The notes beneath the pieces were generated by a model. That model saw only the letters and a list, made by a program, of their open reading frames with translations. It ran no database searches and had not been told where the DNA came from. From positions 5,073,501 to 5,137,500 of the forward strand of contig NZ_CP162129.1 of assembly GCF_040834005.1 (NCBI RefSeq): a stretch of 64,000 nucleotides of DNA. The letters run 5' to 3'. The position numbers and the translations under genes are program-made. The DNA is from Paenibacillus sp. PL2-23 (GTDB lineage Bacteria; Bacillota; Bacilli; Paenibacillales; Paenibacillaceae). Below, piece by piece: positions 1 to 10,200 of the stretch (its first letter is position 1; each line of letters opens with the position of its first letter).

Positions 1-359
1 TCGAAGAGATTGGCTTCATTCCGAAGCGAAACGTTTGGTTTGCCGAGTATCCGAAGGTTAATGGAATACAGGGCAATCATCATAATAATCCCGGACAACA
101 AGCCGTTGATTTTTCCCTTTGTATGCAGCAGTCCTGTACAGGTCCCCGCAGCCGCTCCACCCATGAACGCGCAAATAATCGCCAGAAAAGGCGGAGTACC
201 GCTAATCGTCATAACGGTTCCAATTGCCGCCCCTGTCGTAAAGCTCCCGTCAACGGTCAAATCCGGGAAATCCAAAATTCGAAAAGTTATATATACGCCA
301 AGTGCCATCAGAGCGTACAACAACCCCTGCTCAATGCCGCCCATTAAGGATACAAGCAT
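1..359 (-). CDS. ABC transporter permease, TrpY-type, 5' part only
   Basis: The first 119 codons of a membrane protein running off the left edge of the window. Reading on the minus strand from ATG at 359 gives MLVSLMGGIEQGLLYALMA..., followed by hydrophobic segments and the stretch FRILDFPDLTVDGSF, which is typical of the permease that partners COG2984 substrate-binding proteins (TrpX/TrpY/TrpZ-type importers). A good Shine-Dalgarno (GGAGG, 8 nt before ATG) fixes the start. It lies 72 bp downstream of the binding-protein gene on the same strand, so the two are probably co-transcribed, and an ATPase gene would be expected just outside the window. The substrate is not evident; some family members are linked to tryptophan or tyrosine. 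Confidence 0.8.
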   Translation of the reverse strand, partial: MLVSLMGGIEQGLLYALMALGVYITFRILDFPDLTVDGSFTTGAAIGTVMTISGTPPFLAIICAFMGGAAAGTCTGLLHTKGKINGLLSGIIMMIALYSINLRILGKPNVSLRNEANLF

Positions 360-431
360 GAGGCTTTCCTCCTTCTATCATAGGAATGGGGTGAACCGAT
401 TCCGCTCACCCCACTCGCTCAATTGTTGATG

Positions 432-1475
432 TTATTCAATGATGTTATTTTCTGCATCCTTCACATACGCCTTCATGGCGTCAGTAACCTCAATACCCTG
501 CTCTGCAGCTGCTTTGAGATTGAAGATAAAATCGAGCTTTTGCGGTACAGAAACGTCCATATCGCCCGGGTTTTTGCCCTTCAGGATCTCAACCGCCATT
601 TGACCGGCTTCATAGCCATGATCATAATAGCGGAATCCAACCGTGGCGAAAGCGCCCTTCTCTACCGTATCACGGTCAGCGGAGAAAAACGGAATGTCGT
701 TCTCATTGGCAATTTCAATGATGCTATCCACGCCGCCCACAACCATATTATCCAGCGTAATATAGATCGCGTCGACACGTCCGACAAGCGAAGTCGCTGC
801 CGTCTGAATATCGGAGCTGTTCGCCACTGGCGCTTTCACAAGCTCGATGCCATGCTTGGCCAGCGCTTCTTCAGCAATAGCGCTCATGACTACTGCGTTG
901 GCTTCGCCTTCATTAATAACAAGTCCTACCTTCTTAACGGATGGGAACTCCTTCGCAATGAAGTCCATCGTCTGTACAATCGCATCCGGATTCGTATCCG
1001 CTGCGCCTGTTACATTGCCGCCTGGCGCCGTCAGCTGCGGCACGATGCCCGCATCAACAGGATCCGTGACAGCCGCGAATAGGACCGGCTTGTCCTTCAC
1101 TTCATCTACAAGCGCTTGAGTGGTTGGAGTGGCAATTCCGAACGCCAGATCCACATTGGCCGATGCTATCTTCTGGGCAATGGTCACCACGTTAGCGGCT
1201 TCTCCTTGCGCATTGTTGTAATCAACCTTCAAGTTTTTACCTTCTTCAAACCCTGCGTCCTTCAGAGCCGCCAGGAAGCCGTCTCTTGTCGCATCCAAGG
1301 ATGGATGCTCCACGATTTGCGAGATTGCGATTGAATACGTTTGTCCTTCGGCGCCGGCGTTGCCCGAAGCTTGTTCTTCATTCTCCGTGTTCCCTTTGCC
1401 CGCATTGCCGCCGCAAGCCGCTGTTACCGTCATCAGGGAAGCAAGAGCCAATCCTAGCCAAAATTTCTTTCTCAA
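432..1475 (-). CDS. ABC transporter substrate-binding lipoprotein, TrpX-like
   Basis: About 347 aa. I chose the TTG start at 1475 because GAGAGGGG lies about 8 nt upstream and it gives a clean lipoprotein signal: MRKKFWLGLALASL..., then lipobox TAAC|GG, with the cysteine about residue 22. An in-frame ATG further upstream (1529) would add 18 unlikely residues. The mature part begins with a G/N/E-rich linker and has the COG2984 periplasmic-binding fold (ISQIVEHPSLDATRDGF near the N-terminus; later FGIATPTTQALVDE and FAAVTDPVDAG). It delivers a small ligand to the permease encoded just downstream. In many relatives this side of tuf holds the S10 ribosomal operon, so the location is unusual. Confidence 0.85.
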   Translation of the reverse strand: MRKKFWLGLALASLMTVTAACGGNAGKGNTENEEQASGNAGAEGQTYSIAISQIVEHPSLDATRDGFLAALKDAGFEEGKNLKVDYNNAQGEAANVVTIAQKIASANVDLAFGIATPTTQALVDEVKDKPVLFAAVTDPVDAGIVPQLTAPGGNVTGAADTNPDAIVQTMDFIAKEFPSVKKVGLVINEGEANAVVMSAIAEEALAKHGIELVKAPVANSSDIQTAATSLVGRVDAIYITLDNMVVGGVDSIIEIANENDIPFFSADRDTVEKGAFATVGFRYYDHGYEAGQMAVEILKGKNPGDMDVSVPQKLDFIFNLKAAAEQGIEVTDAMKAYVKDAENNIIE

Positions 1476-1623
1476 TTGAATAACCCCTCTCAACATCTTT
1501 TCTGTTGCAAAATAGCAAACATACTGCAAAGCTTTGTCGCTTTCCGACGCTAAAGTATTAATGCATCAATAAATAATTCCCTTTTTTTAGCGAAAAAAAA
1601 GATTTTATATAAACTTTATTAAT

Positions 1624-1652
1624 ATCTTAATTGTAGTATTGTCTTCCGTCAA
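1624..1652 (-). promoter_or_regulatory. Candidate sigma-A promoter for the TrpXY-type importer
   Basis: On the minus strand TTGACG (1647-1652) is followed after 17 bp by TAAGAT (1624-1629), in a very AT-rich stretch. A transcript from here would have a leader of about 140 nt. Hexamers and spacing are good but not perfect. Confidence 0.45.
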
Positions 1653-1701
1653 TGCAAAATTCCATGTTAAATGCTGCTAGCGCTTGGTGGAGAAAATGGC
1701 A

Positions 1702-1727
1702 AGAGCCCTCACCGAAGTGAGGGCTCT
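1702..1727 (-). terminator. Terminator hairpin after tuf
   Basis: A perfect inverted repeat AGAGCCCTCAC...GTGAGGGCTCT with a 4-nt loop, 33 nt past the tuf stop codon. The U-tract on the tuf side is weak, but the stem is strong and separates the str operon from the ABC importer. Confidence 0.75.
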
Positions 1728-1760
1728 CCCAGCCAATGCGGCCTGACGGCCGCGTATGGA

Positions 1761-2951
1761 CTATTTCAGGATTGTTGCAACAGCGCCAGCGCCTACAGTA
1801 CGGCCGCCTTCACGGATGGAGAAGCGAGTGCCCTCTTCAACCGCGATTGGAGCGATCAGTTCAACTGTAACAGTGATGTTGTCGCCAGGCATAACCATTT
1901 CTGTACCTTCTGGCAGGTTGATGATACCTGTAACGTCAGTTGTACGGAAATAGAACTGTGGACGGTAGCCAGTGAAGAAAGGCTTGTGACGGCCACCCTC
2001 TTCTTTAGTCAGAACGTAGATTTGAGCAGTGAAGCTAGTGTGTGGCTTAACGGAACCCGGTTTTGCAATTACTTGTCCGCGCTCGATGTCTTTACGGTCA
2101 ACGCCGCGAAGAAGTGCGCCGATGTTGTCGCCAGCTTGAGCGGAGTCCATAAGTTTACGGAACATCTCAACGCCAGTTACAACGGATTTGCGAGTTTCTT
2201 CTTGAAGACCGATGATTTCAACTTCGTCGCCAACTTTAACCGTACCACGGTCAACACGGCCAGTTGCTACTGTACCACGGCCAGTGATTGTGAATACGTC
2301 CTCGACAGGCAGAAGGAAAGGCTTCGCTGTGTCGCGCTCTGGAGTTGGGATGTAAGTGTCAACTTGCTCGAACAGCTCAACGATTTTGTCAGCCCAAGGA
2401 CCGTCTGGGTTTTGCAAAGCTTCACGAGCTGCGCCGCGGATGATTGGAGTGTCATCGCCTGGGAAGTCGTATTCGGACAGAAGGTCGCGAACTTCCATTT
2501 CAACCAGCTCAAGAAGCTCTTCGTCTTCAACCATGTCGCATTTGTTCAGGAATACAACGATGTAAGGAACGCCTACTTGGCGGGAGAGCAGGATGTGCTC
2601 GCGCGTTTGCGGCATTGGGCCGTCAGAAGCGGATACAACCAGGATCGCGCCGTCCATTTGAGCCGCGCCAGTGATCATGTTTTTAACATAGTCGGCGTGA
2701 CCAGGGCAGTCAACGTGAGCGTAGTGACGGTTAGGAGTCTCATACTCAACGTGAGCTGTGGAGATCGTGATACCGCGCTCGCGCTCTTCTGGAGCTTTGT
2801 CGATTTGGTCGAACGCGATAGCCGCGCCGCCGTATTTTTTGGAAAGTACAGTCGTGATCGCAGCAGTCAAAGTTGTTTTGCCGTGGTCAACGTGACCGAT
2901 TGTACCGATGTTAACATGCGGTTTATTACGTTCAAATTTTGCCTTAGCCAT
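1761..2951 (-). CDS. tuf: Translation elongation factor Tu
   Basis: A 396-aa, full-length EF-Tu that carries aminoacyl-tRNA to the ribosome in a GTP-dependent way. The N-terminal GTPase domain shows G1 GHVDHGKTT, G3 DCPGHADYV and G4 NKCD; the two beta-barrel domains follow and the protein ends GAGAVATILK, as normal for bacterial EF-Tu. ATG at 2951 is preceded by TTGAGGAGG. It is the last gene of the str operon, 116 bp after fusA. That gap contains a GC-rich inverted repeat (about 2993-3030) which may separate tuf expression from fusA. Confidence 0.99.
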   Translation of the reverse strand: MAKAKFERNKPHVNIGTIGHVDHGKTTLTAAITTVLSKKYGGAAIAFDQIDKAPEERERGITISTAHVEYETPNRHYAHVDCPGHADYVKNMITGAAQMDGAILVVSASDGPMPQTREHILLSRQVGVPYIVVFLNKCDMVEDEELLELVEMEVRDLLSEYDFPGDDTPIIRGAAREALQNPDGPWADKIVELFEQVDTYIPTPERDTAKPFLLPVEDVFTITGRGTVATGRVDRGTVKVGDEVEIIGLQEETRKSVVTGVEMFRKLMDSAQAGDNIGALLRGVDRKDIERGQVIAKPGSVKPHTSFTAQIYVLTKEEGGRHKPFFTGYRPQFYFRTTDVTGIINLPEGTEMVMPGDNITVTVELIAPIAVEEGTRFSIREGGRTVGAGAVATILK

Positions 2952-3067
2952 TGAACTGAATCCTCCTCAATATATCTTGATTTTGTATGTGTGGGCCGGC
3001 ACCGAGAGTGCTGAGCACACCTGATGACGGCCAATTGCAAACTTAAGCTATCAGCATGACTTGAGTA

Positions 3068-5149
3068 TTACTCAGCGCTGCCTTTATGCTTAGCAATGAT
3101 CTCTTCAGAGATCGACTTCGGAACTTCCTCGTAGTGGGAAAGCTCCATTGAGAATACGCCGCGTCCCTGTGTACCGGAACGAAGTGTCGTGGAGTAACCG
3201 AACATCTCGGAGAGAGGCACCTTAGCACGGATAATCTGCGCACCAGCGCGGGAATCCATACCCTCGATGCGACCGCGGCGGGAGTTCAGCATGCCCATAA
3301 CGTCGCCCATGTACTCTTCTGGAACAGTAACCTCTACCTTCATGATTGGCTCAAGAAGGACAGGCTTACATTTTTCTTTCGCAGCCTTAAGCGCCAGGGA
3401 GCCCGCGATCTTAAACGCCATCTCGGAGGAGTCGACGTCATGGTAGGAACCATCGACAACGGTAGCTTTGATATCAACGAGCGGGAAGCCGGCGATTACG
3501 CCGTTCTTCATGGACTCTTCAATACCAGCCTGGATTGGAGCGATGAATTCACGTGGAATTGCGCCACCCACAACCTTGCTTTCGAAGATAAAGCCTGTAC
3601 CAGCCTCTTGTGGTTCGAACTCGACCCAACAATGACCGAACTGACCTTTACCGCCGGACTGACGAACGAATTTACCTTCAACTTTAGCCGCAGCGCGGAA
3701 AGTCTCACGGTATGCAACCTGAGGCTTACCTACATTCGTTTCTACTTTGAATTCACGAAGCATACGGTCAACGAGGATTTCAAGGTGAAGCTCACCCATA
3801 CCCGCGATAATCGTTTGGTTCGTTTCTTCGTCTGTATACGCACGGAATGTTGGATCTTCCTCAGCGAGCTTGGAGATCGCAACGCCAAGCTTGTCTTGGT
3901 CTGCTTTCGTCTTAGGCTCAATCGCGATTTGGATAACCGGTTCAGGGAAGTTCATCGATTCAAGTACAATCGGGGACTTCTCTTCACACAGCGTATCGCC
4001 AGTCGTTGTATCCTTCAGACCTACCGCAGCAGCGATATCGCCTGCGTATACTTCCGAAATCTCTTGACGGCTGTTCGCGTGCATCTGCAGAATACGTCCG
4101 ATACGCTCGCGCTTGTTCTTCGTTGCATTCAGAACATAGGAGCCGGATTTCAGGATACCGGAGTATACGCGGAAGAACGTCAGGCGTCCTACGTAAGGGT
4201 CCGTCATGATCTTGAATGCCAGAGCCGAGAACGGCTCGGAATCGGAGGATTGACGTACCGCTTCTTCGCCATCTTCAAGCGTACCTTTGATAGCTGGTAC
4301 GTCTACTGGCGCAGGCAAGTAGTCAACAACCGCATCCAATACCAATTGAACGCCTTTGTTACGGTAGGAGGAACCTGCAACAACCGGGAAGATTTTAACT
4401 TCGCAAACGCCTTTACGAAGAACAGCCTTCAGCTCTGGAATTGTAATTTCTTCGCCTTCCAGATACTTCATCATCAGCTCTTCGTCCAATTCAGCGACCT
4501 TCTCTACCAGCTCTTGACGAAGCTCTTCAACTTGGTCAGCATACTCGGCAGGAATTTCGGATTGAATTGGCTCTTTGCCAAGGTCATCCTTGTACGTGTA
4601 AGCCACACGCTCCACAAGGTCAATTACGCCGATGAAATCGGACTCAGCGCCCATAGGAAGCTGAATCGCAACAGCATTGGCTTGAAGACGCTCACGCATG
4701 TCTTTAACGACATTCAGATAGTCCGCGCCAATGATGTCCATCTTGTTAACGTAAGCAATCCGCGGAACGCCGTAACGGTCAGCTTGACGCCATACCGTCT
4801 CGGACTGAGGCTCAACGCCTTCTTTCGCACTGAAAACACCAACGGCCCCGTCCAATACGCGAAGGGAACGTTCAACTTCAACTGTGAAGTCAACGTGACC
4901 CGGAGTATCGATGATATTGATGCGGTTACCTTTCCATTGAGCGGTTGTTGCGGCAGACGTAATTGTGATGCCGCGCTCTTGCTCCTGCTCCATCCAGTCC
5001 ATCGTCGCTGCACCTTCGTGCACCTCGCCGATTTTGTGGGTACGACCAGTGAAGAACAAGATCCGTTCAGTTGTCGTGGTTTTACCAGCATCGATATGCG
5101 CCATGATACCGATATTACGCGTATTTTCCAAGGAGAACTCTCTTGCCAT
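3068..5149 (-). CDS. fusA: Translation elongation factor G
   Basis: A 693-aa EF-G, the ribosomal translocase (and recycling factor together with RRF). It shows AHIDAGKTTTTERILF (P-loop), DTPGHVDF and NKMDIIGA of the GTPase domain, followed by the G', II, III, IV and V domains; the domain IV region with GGKGQFGH is intact and the C-terminus ends HKGSAE. It is the third gene of rpsL-rpsG-fusA-tuf, 29 bp after rpsG. The length is standard and no fusidic-acid-resistance change could be judged by eye. Confidence 0.99.
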   Translation of the reverse strand: MAREFSLENTRNIGIMAHIDAGKTTTTERILFFTGRTHKIGEVHEGAATMDWMEQEQERGITITSAATTAQWKGNRINIIDTPGHVDFTVEVERSLRVLDGAVGVFSAKEGVEPQSETVWRQADRYGVPRIAYVNKMDIIGADYLNVVKDMRERLQANAVAIQLPMGAESDFIGVIDLVERVAYTYKDDLGKEPIQSEIPAEYADQVEELRQELVEKVAELDEELMMKYLEGEEITIPELKAVLRKGVCEVKIFPVVAGSSYRNKGVQLVLDAVVDYLPAPVDVPAIKGTLEDGEEAVRQSSDSEPFSALAFKIMTDPYVGRLTFFRVYSGILKSGSYVLNATKNKRERIGRILQMHANSRQEISEVYAGDIAAAVGLKDTTTGDTLCEEKSPIVLESMNFPEPVIQIAIEPKTKADQDKLGVAISKLAEEDPTFRAYTDEETNQTIIAGMGELHLEILVDRMLREFKVETNVGKPQVAYRETFRAAAKVEGKFVRQSGGKGQFGHCWVEFEPQEAGTGFIFESKVVGGAIPREFIAPIQAGIEESMKNGVIAGFPLVDIKATVVDGSYHDVDSSEMAFKIAGSLALKAAKEKCKPVLLEPIMKVEVTVPEEYMGDVMGMLNSRRGRIEGMDSRAGAQIIRAKVPLSEMFGYSTTLRSGTQGRGVFSMELSHYEEVPKSISEEIIAKHKGSAE

Positions 5150-5178
5150 GAATATGTCTCCTCTCGATTATGGTTATC

Positions 5179-5649
5179 CTACCAGCGGTAGTGAGCAAAC
5201 GCTTTGTTCGCTTCTGCCATTTTGTGTGTGTCTTCGCGCTTCTTAACGGATGCGCCAGTGTTGTTGGAAGCATCCAGAATCTCAGCAGCCAGACGCTCTG
5301 TCATCGTTTTCTCGCCGCGGTTACGCGAGTAGTTCACGAGCCAACGAAGACCAAGAGCCGTACGGCGCTCAGGTTTAACCTCGATTGGTACTTGGTAGTT
5401 AGCGCCGCCTACACGGCGAGCTTTAACCTCAAGAACCGGCATGATGTTTTTCAATGCTGCTTCGAACACTTCCATTGGATCTTTACCGGAACGCTCTTGG
5501 ATCAGCTTGAAAGCATCGTATAACAGCGTTTGTGCAGTACCTCTCTTGCCGTCGATCATAATGCGGTTGATCAGACGAGTTACCAGTTTGCTATTGTAAA
5601 CCGGATCCGGCAGCACATCGCGTTTCGTTACAGGACCTTTGCGTGGCAT
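5179..5649 (-). CDS. rpsG: 30S ribosomal protein S7
   Basis: 156 aa, starting MPRKGPVTKRDVLPDP and ending AFAHYRW, the standard bacterial S7 ends. It binds the 3' major domain of 16S rRNA and nucleates assembly of the small-subunit head; in other bacteria it can autoregulate the str operon. A strong SD precedes the ATG. It lies 67 bp downstream of rpsL and 29 bp upstream of fusA. Confidence 0.99.
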   Translation of the reverse strand: MPRKGPVTKRDVLPDPVYNSKLVTRLINRIMIDGKRGTAQTLLYDAFKLIQERSGKDPMEVFEAALKNIMPVLEVKARRVGGANYQVPIEVKPERRTALGLRWLVNYSRNRGEKTMTERLAAEILDASNNTGASVKKREDTHKMAEANKAFAHYRW

Positions 5650-5716
5650 GTAAAGTCCCCCTTTCTTCTCATAGTAACTTGTTCTAGCTTGTTATTAACC
5701 CGTTCGGGTTATACCA

Positions 5717-6136
5717 TTACTTCTTAACTTTAGGACGCTTCGTACCGTATTTGGAACGAGCTTGGTTACGGTTGTTCACACCCGCTGTATCAAGCGCGCC
5801 GCGAACGATATGGTAACGTACGCCCGGAAGGTCTTTAACACGACCGCCGCGGATCAGAACGACGCTGTGCTCTTGAAGGTTATGACCGATACCTGGAATG
5901 TACGCAGTAACCTCTACACGGTTAGTCAAGCGTACGCGCGCGTATTTACGAAGCGCGGAGTTCGGTTTCTTCGGAGTCATAGTACCTACACGAGTGCACA
6001 CACCGCGTTTTTGAGGCGCGCTGATGTCAGTCGCTTCACGTTTCAATGCGTTGAAACCTCTTTGCAAGGCTGGCGATTTCGATTTAACGACCTTCGCTTG
6101 ACGACCTTTGCGAACGAGCTGGTTGATTGTTGGCAT
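5717..6136 (-). CDS. rpsL: 30S ribosomal protein S12
   Basis: 139 aa from ATG at 6136 (MPTINQLVRKGRQ), the conserved family start; an upstream in-frame ATG at 6154 would add only MEGGGN and overlaps the AAGGGGGTGG ribosome-binding site. S12 shapes the decoding centre. The conserved loops TPKKPNSALRKY and RVKDLPGVRYH carry the lysines usually found in streptomycin-sensitive strains, so no rpsL resistance change is visible. First gene of the str operon, about 130 nt downstream of its promoter. Confidence 0.99.
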   Translation of the reverse strand: MPTINQLVRKGRQAKVVKSKSPALQRGFNALKREATDISAPQKRGVCTRVGTMTPKKPNSALRKYARVRLTNRVEVTAYIPGIGHNLQEHSVVLIRGGRVKDLPGVRYHIVRGALDTAGVNNRNQARSKYGTKRPKVKK

Positions 6137-6268
6137 GTTGCCACCCCCTTCCACATATTTATGTCTTTATAATGGTAGACATTTCACCCAAGTTTTAAGC
6201 CCACAGAGCCAGGCGGTTCATAATTTATCAAAACAATTCCCGAGCCTGGGCGTCAGGCACACTTCGAT

Positions 6269-6298
6269 ATATTATCACTTTGGCAATAGGCGTGTCAA
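6269..6298 (-). promoter_or_regulatory. sigma-A promoter of the str operon; leader and gene-free stretch 6137-6553
   Basis: TTGACA (6293-6298), an 18-bp spacer and TAATAT (6269-6274) on the minus strand form a near-consensus vegetative promoter about 130 nt before rpsL. The leader contains GC-rich segments with the related words GCCTGACGCCCAGGC and GAGCCAGGC-type repeats that could fold. The rest of the 400-bp gene-free stretch (6299-6553) is AT-rich; I see no gene in it. Confidence 0.8.
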
Positions 6299-6553
6299 GC
6301 ATAATAGTCATTGTTTTTTGTCAGGTTGTCCAATTTACAATATTATAACTAAAGCGTGCTGGGATCCCGGTATATCACATAGCTTTTATGCTTCATTTGC
6401 AGGATATTGGGCTCCCTATATGCGAGCACGAAGCTGAATGGAAATGGTGTCGTCATAAATGAAACCTCCTCCGGCATCTCCGTTCTTCATTGAAAACAGG
6501 CTTACTATTTCAGAGACGCCGGATTCATTAACAAGGTTGCATCTGCATCTTGA

Positions 6554-7081
6554 TTAACTTTTTGATATTGCTTGCTCATCCTTAACCGCGCCATTGTCAT
6601 ACACAACATGCGTCATGCTGACGCCTCCGAGCACCACAATAGCCTCTGTTCTCTCATCGTCCATATAATATACCTTTCGGTCGATGCCGCTGCCCCCCTG
6701 CCAATCTGGAGCTCCCGCTATAGCGTTCAAGTCTTCGACGATCGTCCCGGCAGCTCCACCCTGCTTCACGATCTTCTCGGCATCGCTCAACGTTAACCGT
6801 GCTTGGTCATACGGCAGCAGCCCCACGACGATTAGAGCATCGCGCGTCCACGCTCCGATTCCCATGCTGTCGTCCGCCTCCAGCCGCTGCAGCGCGGTTC
6901 GCTCGTCCGAGCTCTCCGCCAAGGCGTAGAAAGCGTCGTAATCCTCCATGTGTGCAAGCGCGATCAATTCCTCCCGGTCCGAGCCCTCCGCCTCGTTGGG
7001 ATTGCCCTCTAATACATAGGAGAACAGCGCAAGTACAATTAGCGCACTCAGAAATATAAGATTGGATTGATAATCTCTCAT
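6554..7081 (-). CDS. Unknown membrane-anchored protein between rpoC and rpsL
   Basis: 175 aa, preceded by a strong ribosome-binding site (AGGAGG, 7 nt before ATG), so very likely expressed. Residues about 8-24 (LIFLSALIVLALFSYVL) form one hydrophobic segment, a signal anchor; the remainder is soluble, acidic and alanine-rich, with two short regions (Ala/Glu-rich 30-70 and a mixed alpha/beta C-terminal part) and no cysteine. I do not recognise a family. In Bacillus this position is taken by the L7Ae-like ribosomal protein gene (ybxF/rplGB), which is absent here. The rpoC terminator separates it from rpoBC and the str promoter lies downstream, so it seems to be its own transcription unit. Confidence 0.75.
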   Translation of the reverse strand: MRDYQSNLIFLSALIVLALFSYVLEGNPNEAEGSDREELIALAHMEDYDAFYALAESSDERTALQRLEADDSMGIGAWTRDALIVVGLLPYDQARLTLSDAEKIVKQGGAAGTIVEDLNAIAGAPDWQGGSGIDRKVYYMDDERTEAIVVLGGVSMTHVVYDNGAVKDEQAISKS

Positions 7082-7158
7082 CCGATTACCTCCTCACCAT
7101 GACTGCTACCAGTATATGAGCAAATCGCCCTCCGGTTGATTCAATGACCAAGCCAATA

Positions 7159-7212
7159 ACAAAAAAAGCGACACATGGCCTGCTCGTTGTCTGCAGAGAC
7201 CATGTGTCGCTT
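7159..7212 (-). terminator. Terminator after rpoC
   Basis: Inverted repeat AAGCGACACATGG ... CCATGTGTCGCTT followed on the minus strand by seven T residues, 36 bp past the rpoC stop. A classical intrinsic terminator ending the rpoBC unit. Confidence 0.9.
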
Positions 7213-7247
7213 CATATAGAGCCGTTAATGAATACGGCTGACCTTAT

Positions 7248-10200
7248 TTATTCTACTACTACAGCTTCCGTCGCTTCATTCAGCTCCGCGGATTCTACAG
7301 CTTCCTCTTCCAGTCCAGCAAAACGAATGTTGCGGTAGCGCTGCATGCCCGTGCCTGCCGGGATCAGCTTACCGATAATAACATTCTCCTTCAGACCGAG
7401 AAGCTGGTCGACCTTGCCTTTGATCGCGGCATCCGTCAGGACACGAGTTGTCTCCTGGAAGGACGCTGCGGACAAGAACGAATCCGTCTCAAGGGACGCC
7501 TTCGTAATACCGAGCAATACCGGCTTTGCCACCGCAGGCTCCTTGTCGGCGAAGATGGCTTCGCTGTTAGCTGCTTCGTATTCATGCATGTCTACGAATG
7601 CGCCTGGGAGCAGCGTCGTATCGCCCGCGTCTACGATGCGGATCTTGCGAAGCATCTGCTTAATCATAACCTCGACGTGCTTGTCGTTGATCTCAACGCC
7701 TTGGTTACGGTATACGCGCTGTACTTCCTGCAGAATGTAATTCTGTACGCCGCGGATGCCCTTGATGCGAAGCATATCCTTCGGATCGATGGAGCCATCC
7801 GTCAGCTCGTCGCCCGCCTCGATCTGCTGGCCTTCCGTCACGCGGATACGCGAGCCGTAAGTAACAGCATACACCTTGGACTCAGCTTCGCCTTGCACTT
7901 CGATTTCGCGGCGGTCCTTCGCCTCGCGAATTTCCTTCACGACGCCGTCGAGCTCGGAGATAATCGCTTGGCCCTTCGGATTACGAGCCTCGAAGAGCTC
8001 CTGAATACGCGGAAGACCTTGCGTGATGTCATCGCCGGCAACGCCGCCCGTATGGAACGTACGCATCGTGAGCTGTGTGCCCGGCTCGCCGATGGATTGC
8101 GCCGCGATAATGCCAACCGCTTCGCCAATCTCAACATGCTTGCCAGTCGCCAGGTTACGGCCGTAGCAGATCTTACATACGCCGTGACGCGCGCGGCAGC
8201 TAAGCACCGAACGAATCTGCAGACGTTCAACGCCGGCAGTAACAATCGCTTCCGCTTTGTTCGAATCGATCAGCTCGTTCCGATTCACGATGACCTCGCC
8301 GGTCTTCGGATCGCGAACTGTCTCGAACGCGTAGCGGCCTTCAATACGATCGTACAGATCCTCGATAACCTCTTTGCCGTCTTGAATCTTCGCGACGGAG
8401 AAGCCTTTGTCCGTGCCGCAGTCGTCTTCGCGAACAATAACGTCTTGCGCGACGTCTACGAGACGACGTGTCAGGTAGCCGGAGTCAGCCGTACGAAGGG
8501 CTGTATCCGCCAGACCTTTCCGCGCGCCGTGCGTCGAGATGAAGTACTCGAGTACCGTCAGGCCTTCGCGGAAGTTCGATTTGATTGGCAACTCGATGAT
8601 TCGGCCGGACGGATTCGCCATCAGACCGCGCATGCCGCCGAGCTGGGTAATCTGCGATTTGTTACCCCGTGCTTTGGAGTCCACCATGAGCATGATGTTG
8701 TTGTAACGATCCATCGATCTCATAAGGATTTCGGTGATCTCGTCTTTACATTTGCTCCAGATGCCGATGATTCGGTCATAACGCTCTTCGTTCGTAATCA
8801 GACCGCGGCGGTACTGATTCATAACGGTAGCAACCTTCTCGTCGGACGCTTTCATAATCTCCACTTTTTCCTTCGGAATGATAACGTCGGATACACCGAT
8901 CGTGATACCCGCTTTGGTGGAATAAGTGAAGCCCAGCTGCTTAATGCGGTCAAGCGTAATTGCCGTAAGCGTCGTGTGATACTGACGGAAGCATTCGGCG
9001 ATAATCGTACCGAGGTAGTCCTTGCCTACCGCGCCCGCAGTTGGAAGCTCCTCCATAAACTTCTGAAGATCGGAGCCCTTCTCGTACACGAAGTACTTGT
9101 CAGGCGTGCCTTGCAGAAGGTTCACTTTGGTCGCTTCGTTGATATATGGGAAATCCTCTGGGAAGATTTCGTTGAAGATGACTTTGCCGACCGTTGTCGC
9201 CATCAGGGAAGCTTGCTGCTGCTCTGTGAAGTTTGTTTTCTTCAGCACCTTCACCGGAATGAAGATACGGGCATGCAGCGAAACGATGCCGCGCTGATAT
9301 GCGGAGATCGCTTCGTTCACAGACGCGAACACAGAGCCCGAGCCTTTGGCTTCCTTGTTGTCCATCGTCAGATAATACGATCCGAGAACCATATCCTGGG
9401 ATGGTGTAACAACCGGCTTGCCGTCCTTAGGGTTCAAGATGTTGCCCGATGCCAGCATAAGCAGACGGGCTTCCGCTTGCGCTTCCGCAGAGAGCGGAAC
9501 GTGAACGGCCATCTGGTCACCGTCGAAGTCGGCATTGTAGGCCGTACATACGAGCGGATGCAGCTTGATTGCGCGTCCCTCAACCAGAATCGGTTCGAAA
9601 GCCTGAATACCGAGTCTATGCAGTGTGGGGGCACGGTTCAGCAGAACCGGATGCTCCTTGATGACTTCCTCAAGCACATCCCATACCTCAGGGCTGACGC
9701 GTTCAACTTTGCGCTTCGCGCTCTTGATGTTATGGGCGAGGCCTTTGTTGACCAGCTCTTTCATAACGAACGGCTTGAACAGCTCAAGCGCCATTTCCTT
9801 CGGAAGTCCGCACTGGAACATCTTCAGGTTCGGTCCAACAACGATAACGGAACGACCGGAGTAGTCAACCCGTTTGCCCAGCAGGTTCTGACGGAAACGT
9901 CCCTGCTTACCCTTCAGCATATGGCTGAGCGATTTCAGCGGACGGTTGCCCGGACCTGTGACCGGACGGCCGCGGCGGCCGTTGTCGATCAGAGCGTCAA
10001 CCGCTTCCTGAAGCATACGTTTCTCGTTCTGTACGATAATGTCAGGAGCGCCCAGATCAAGCAGACGCTTCAGACGGTTGTTACGGTTGATGACACGGCG
10101 ATACAGATCGTTCAGGTCGGAGGTCGCGAAGCGTCCGCCGTCCAGCTGTACCATCGGACGCAGCTCCGGCGGGATGACCGGCAGCACATCAAGGATCATC

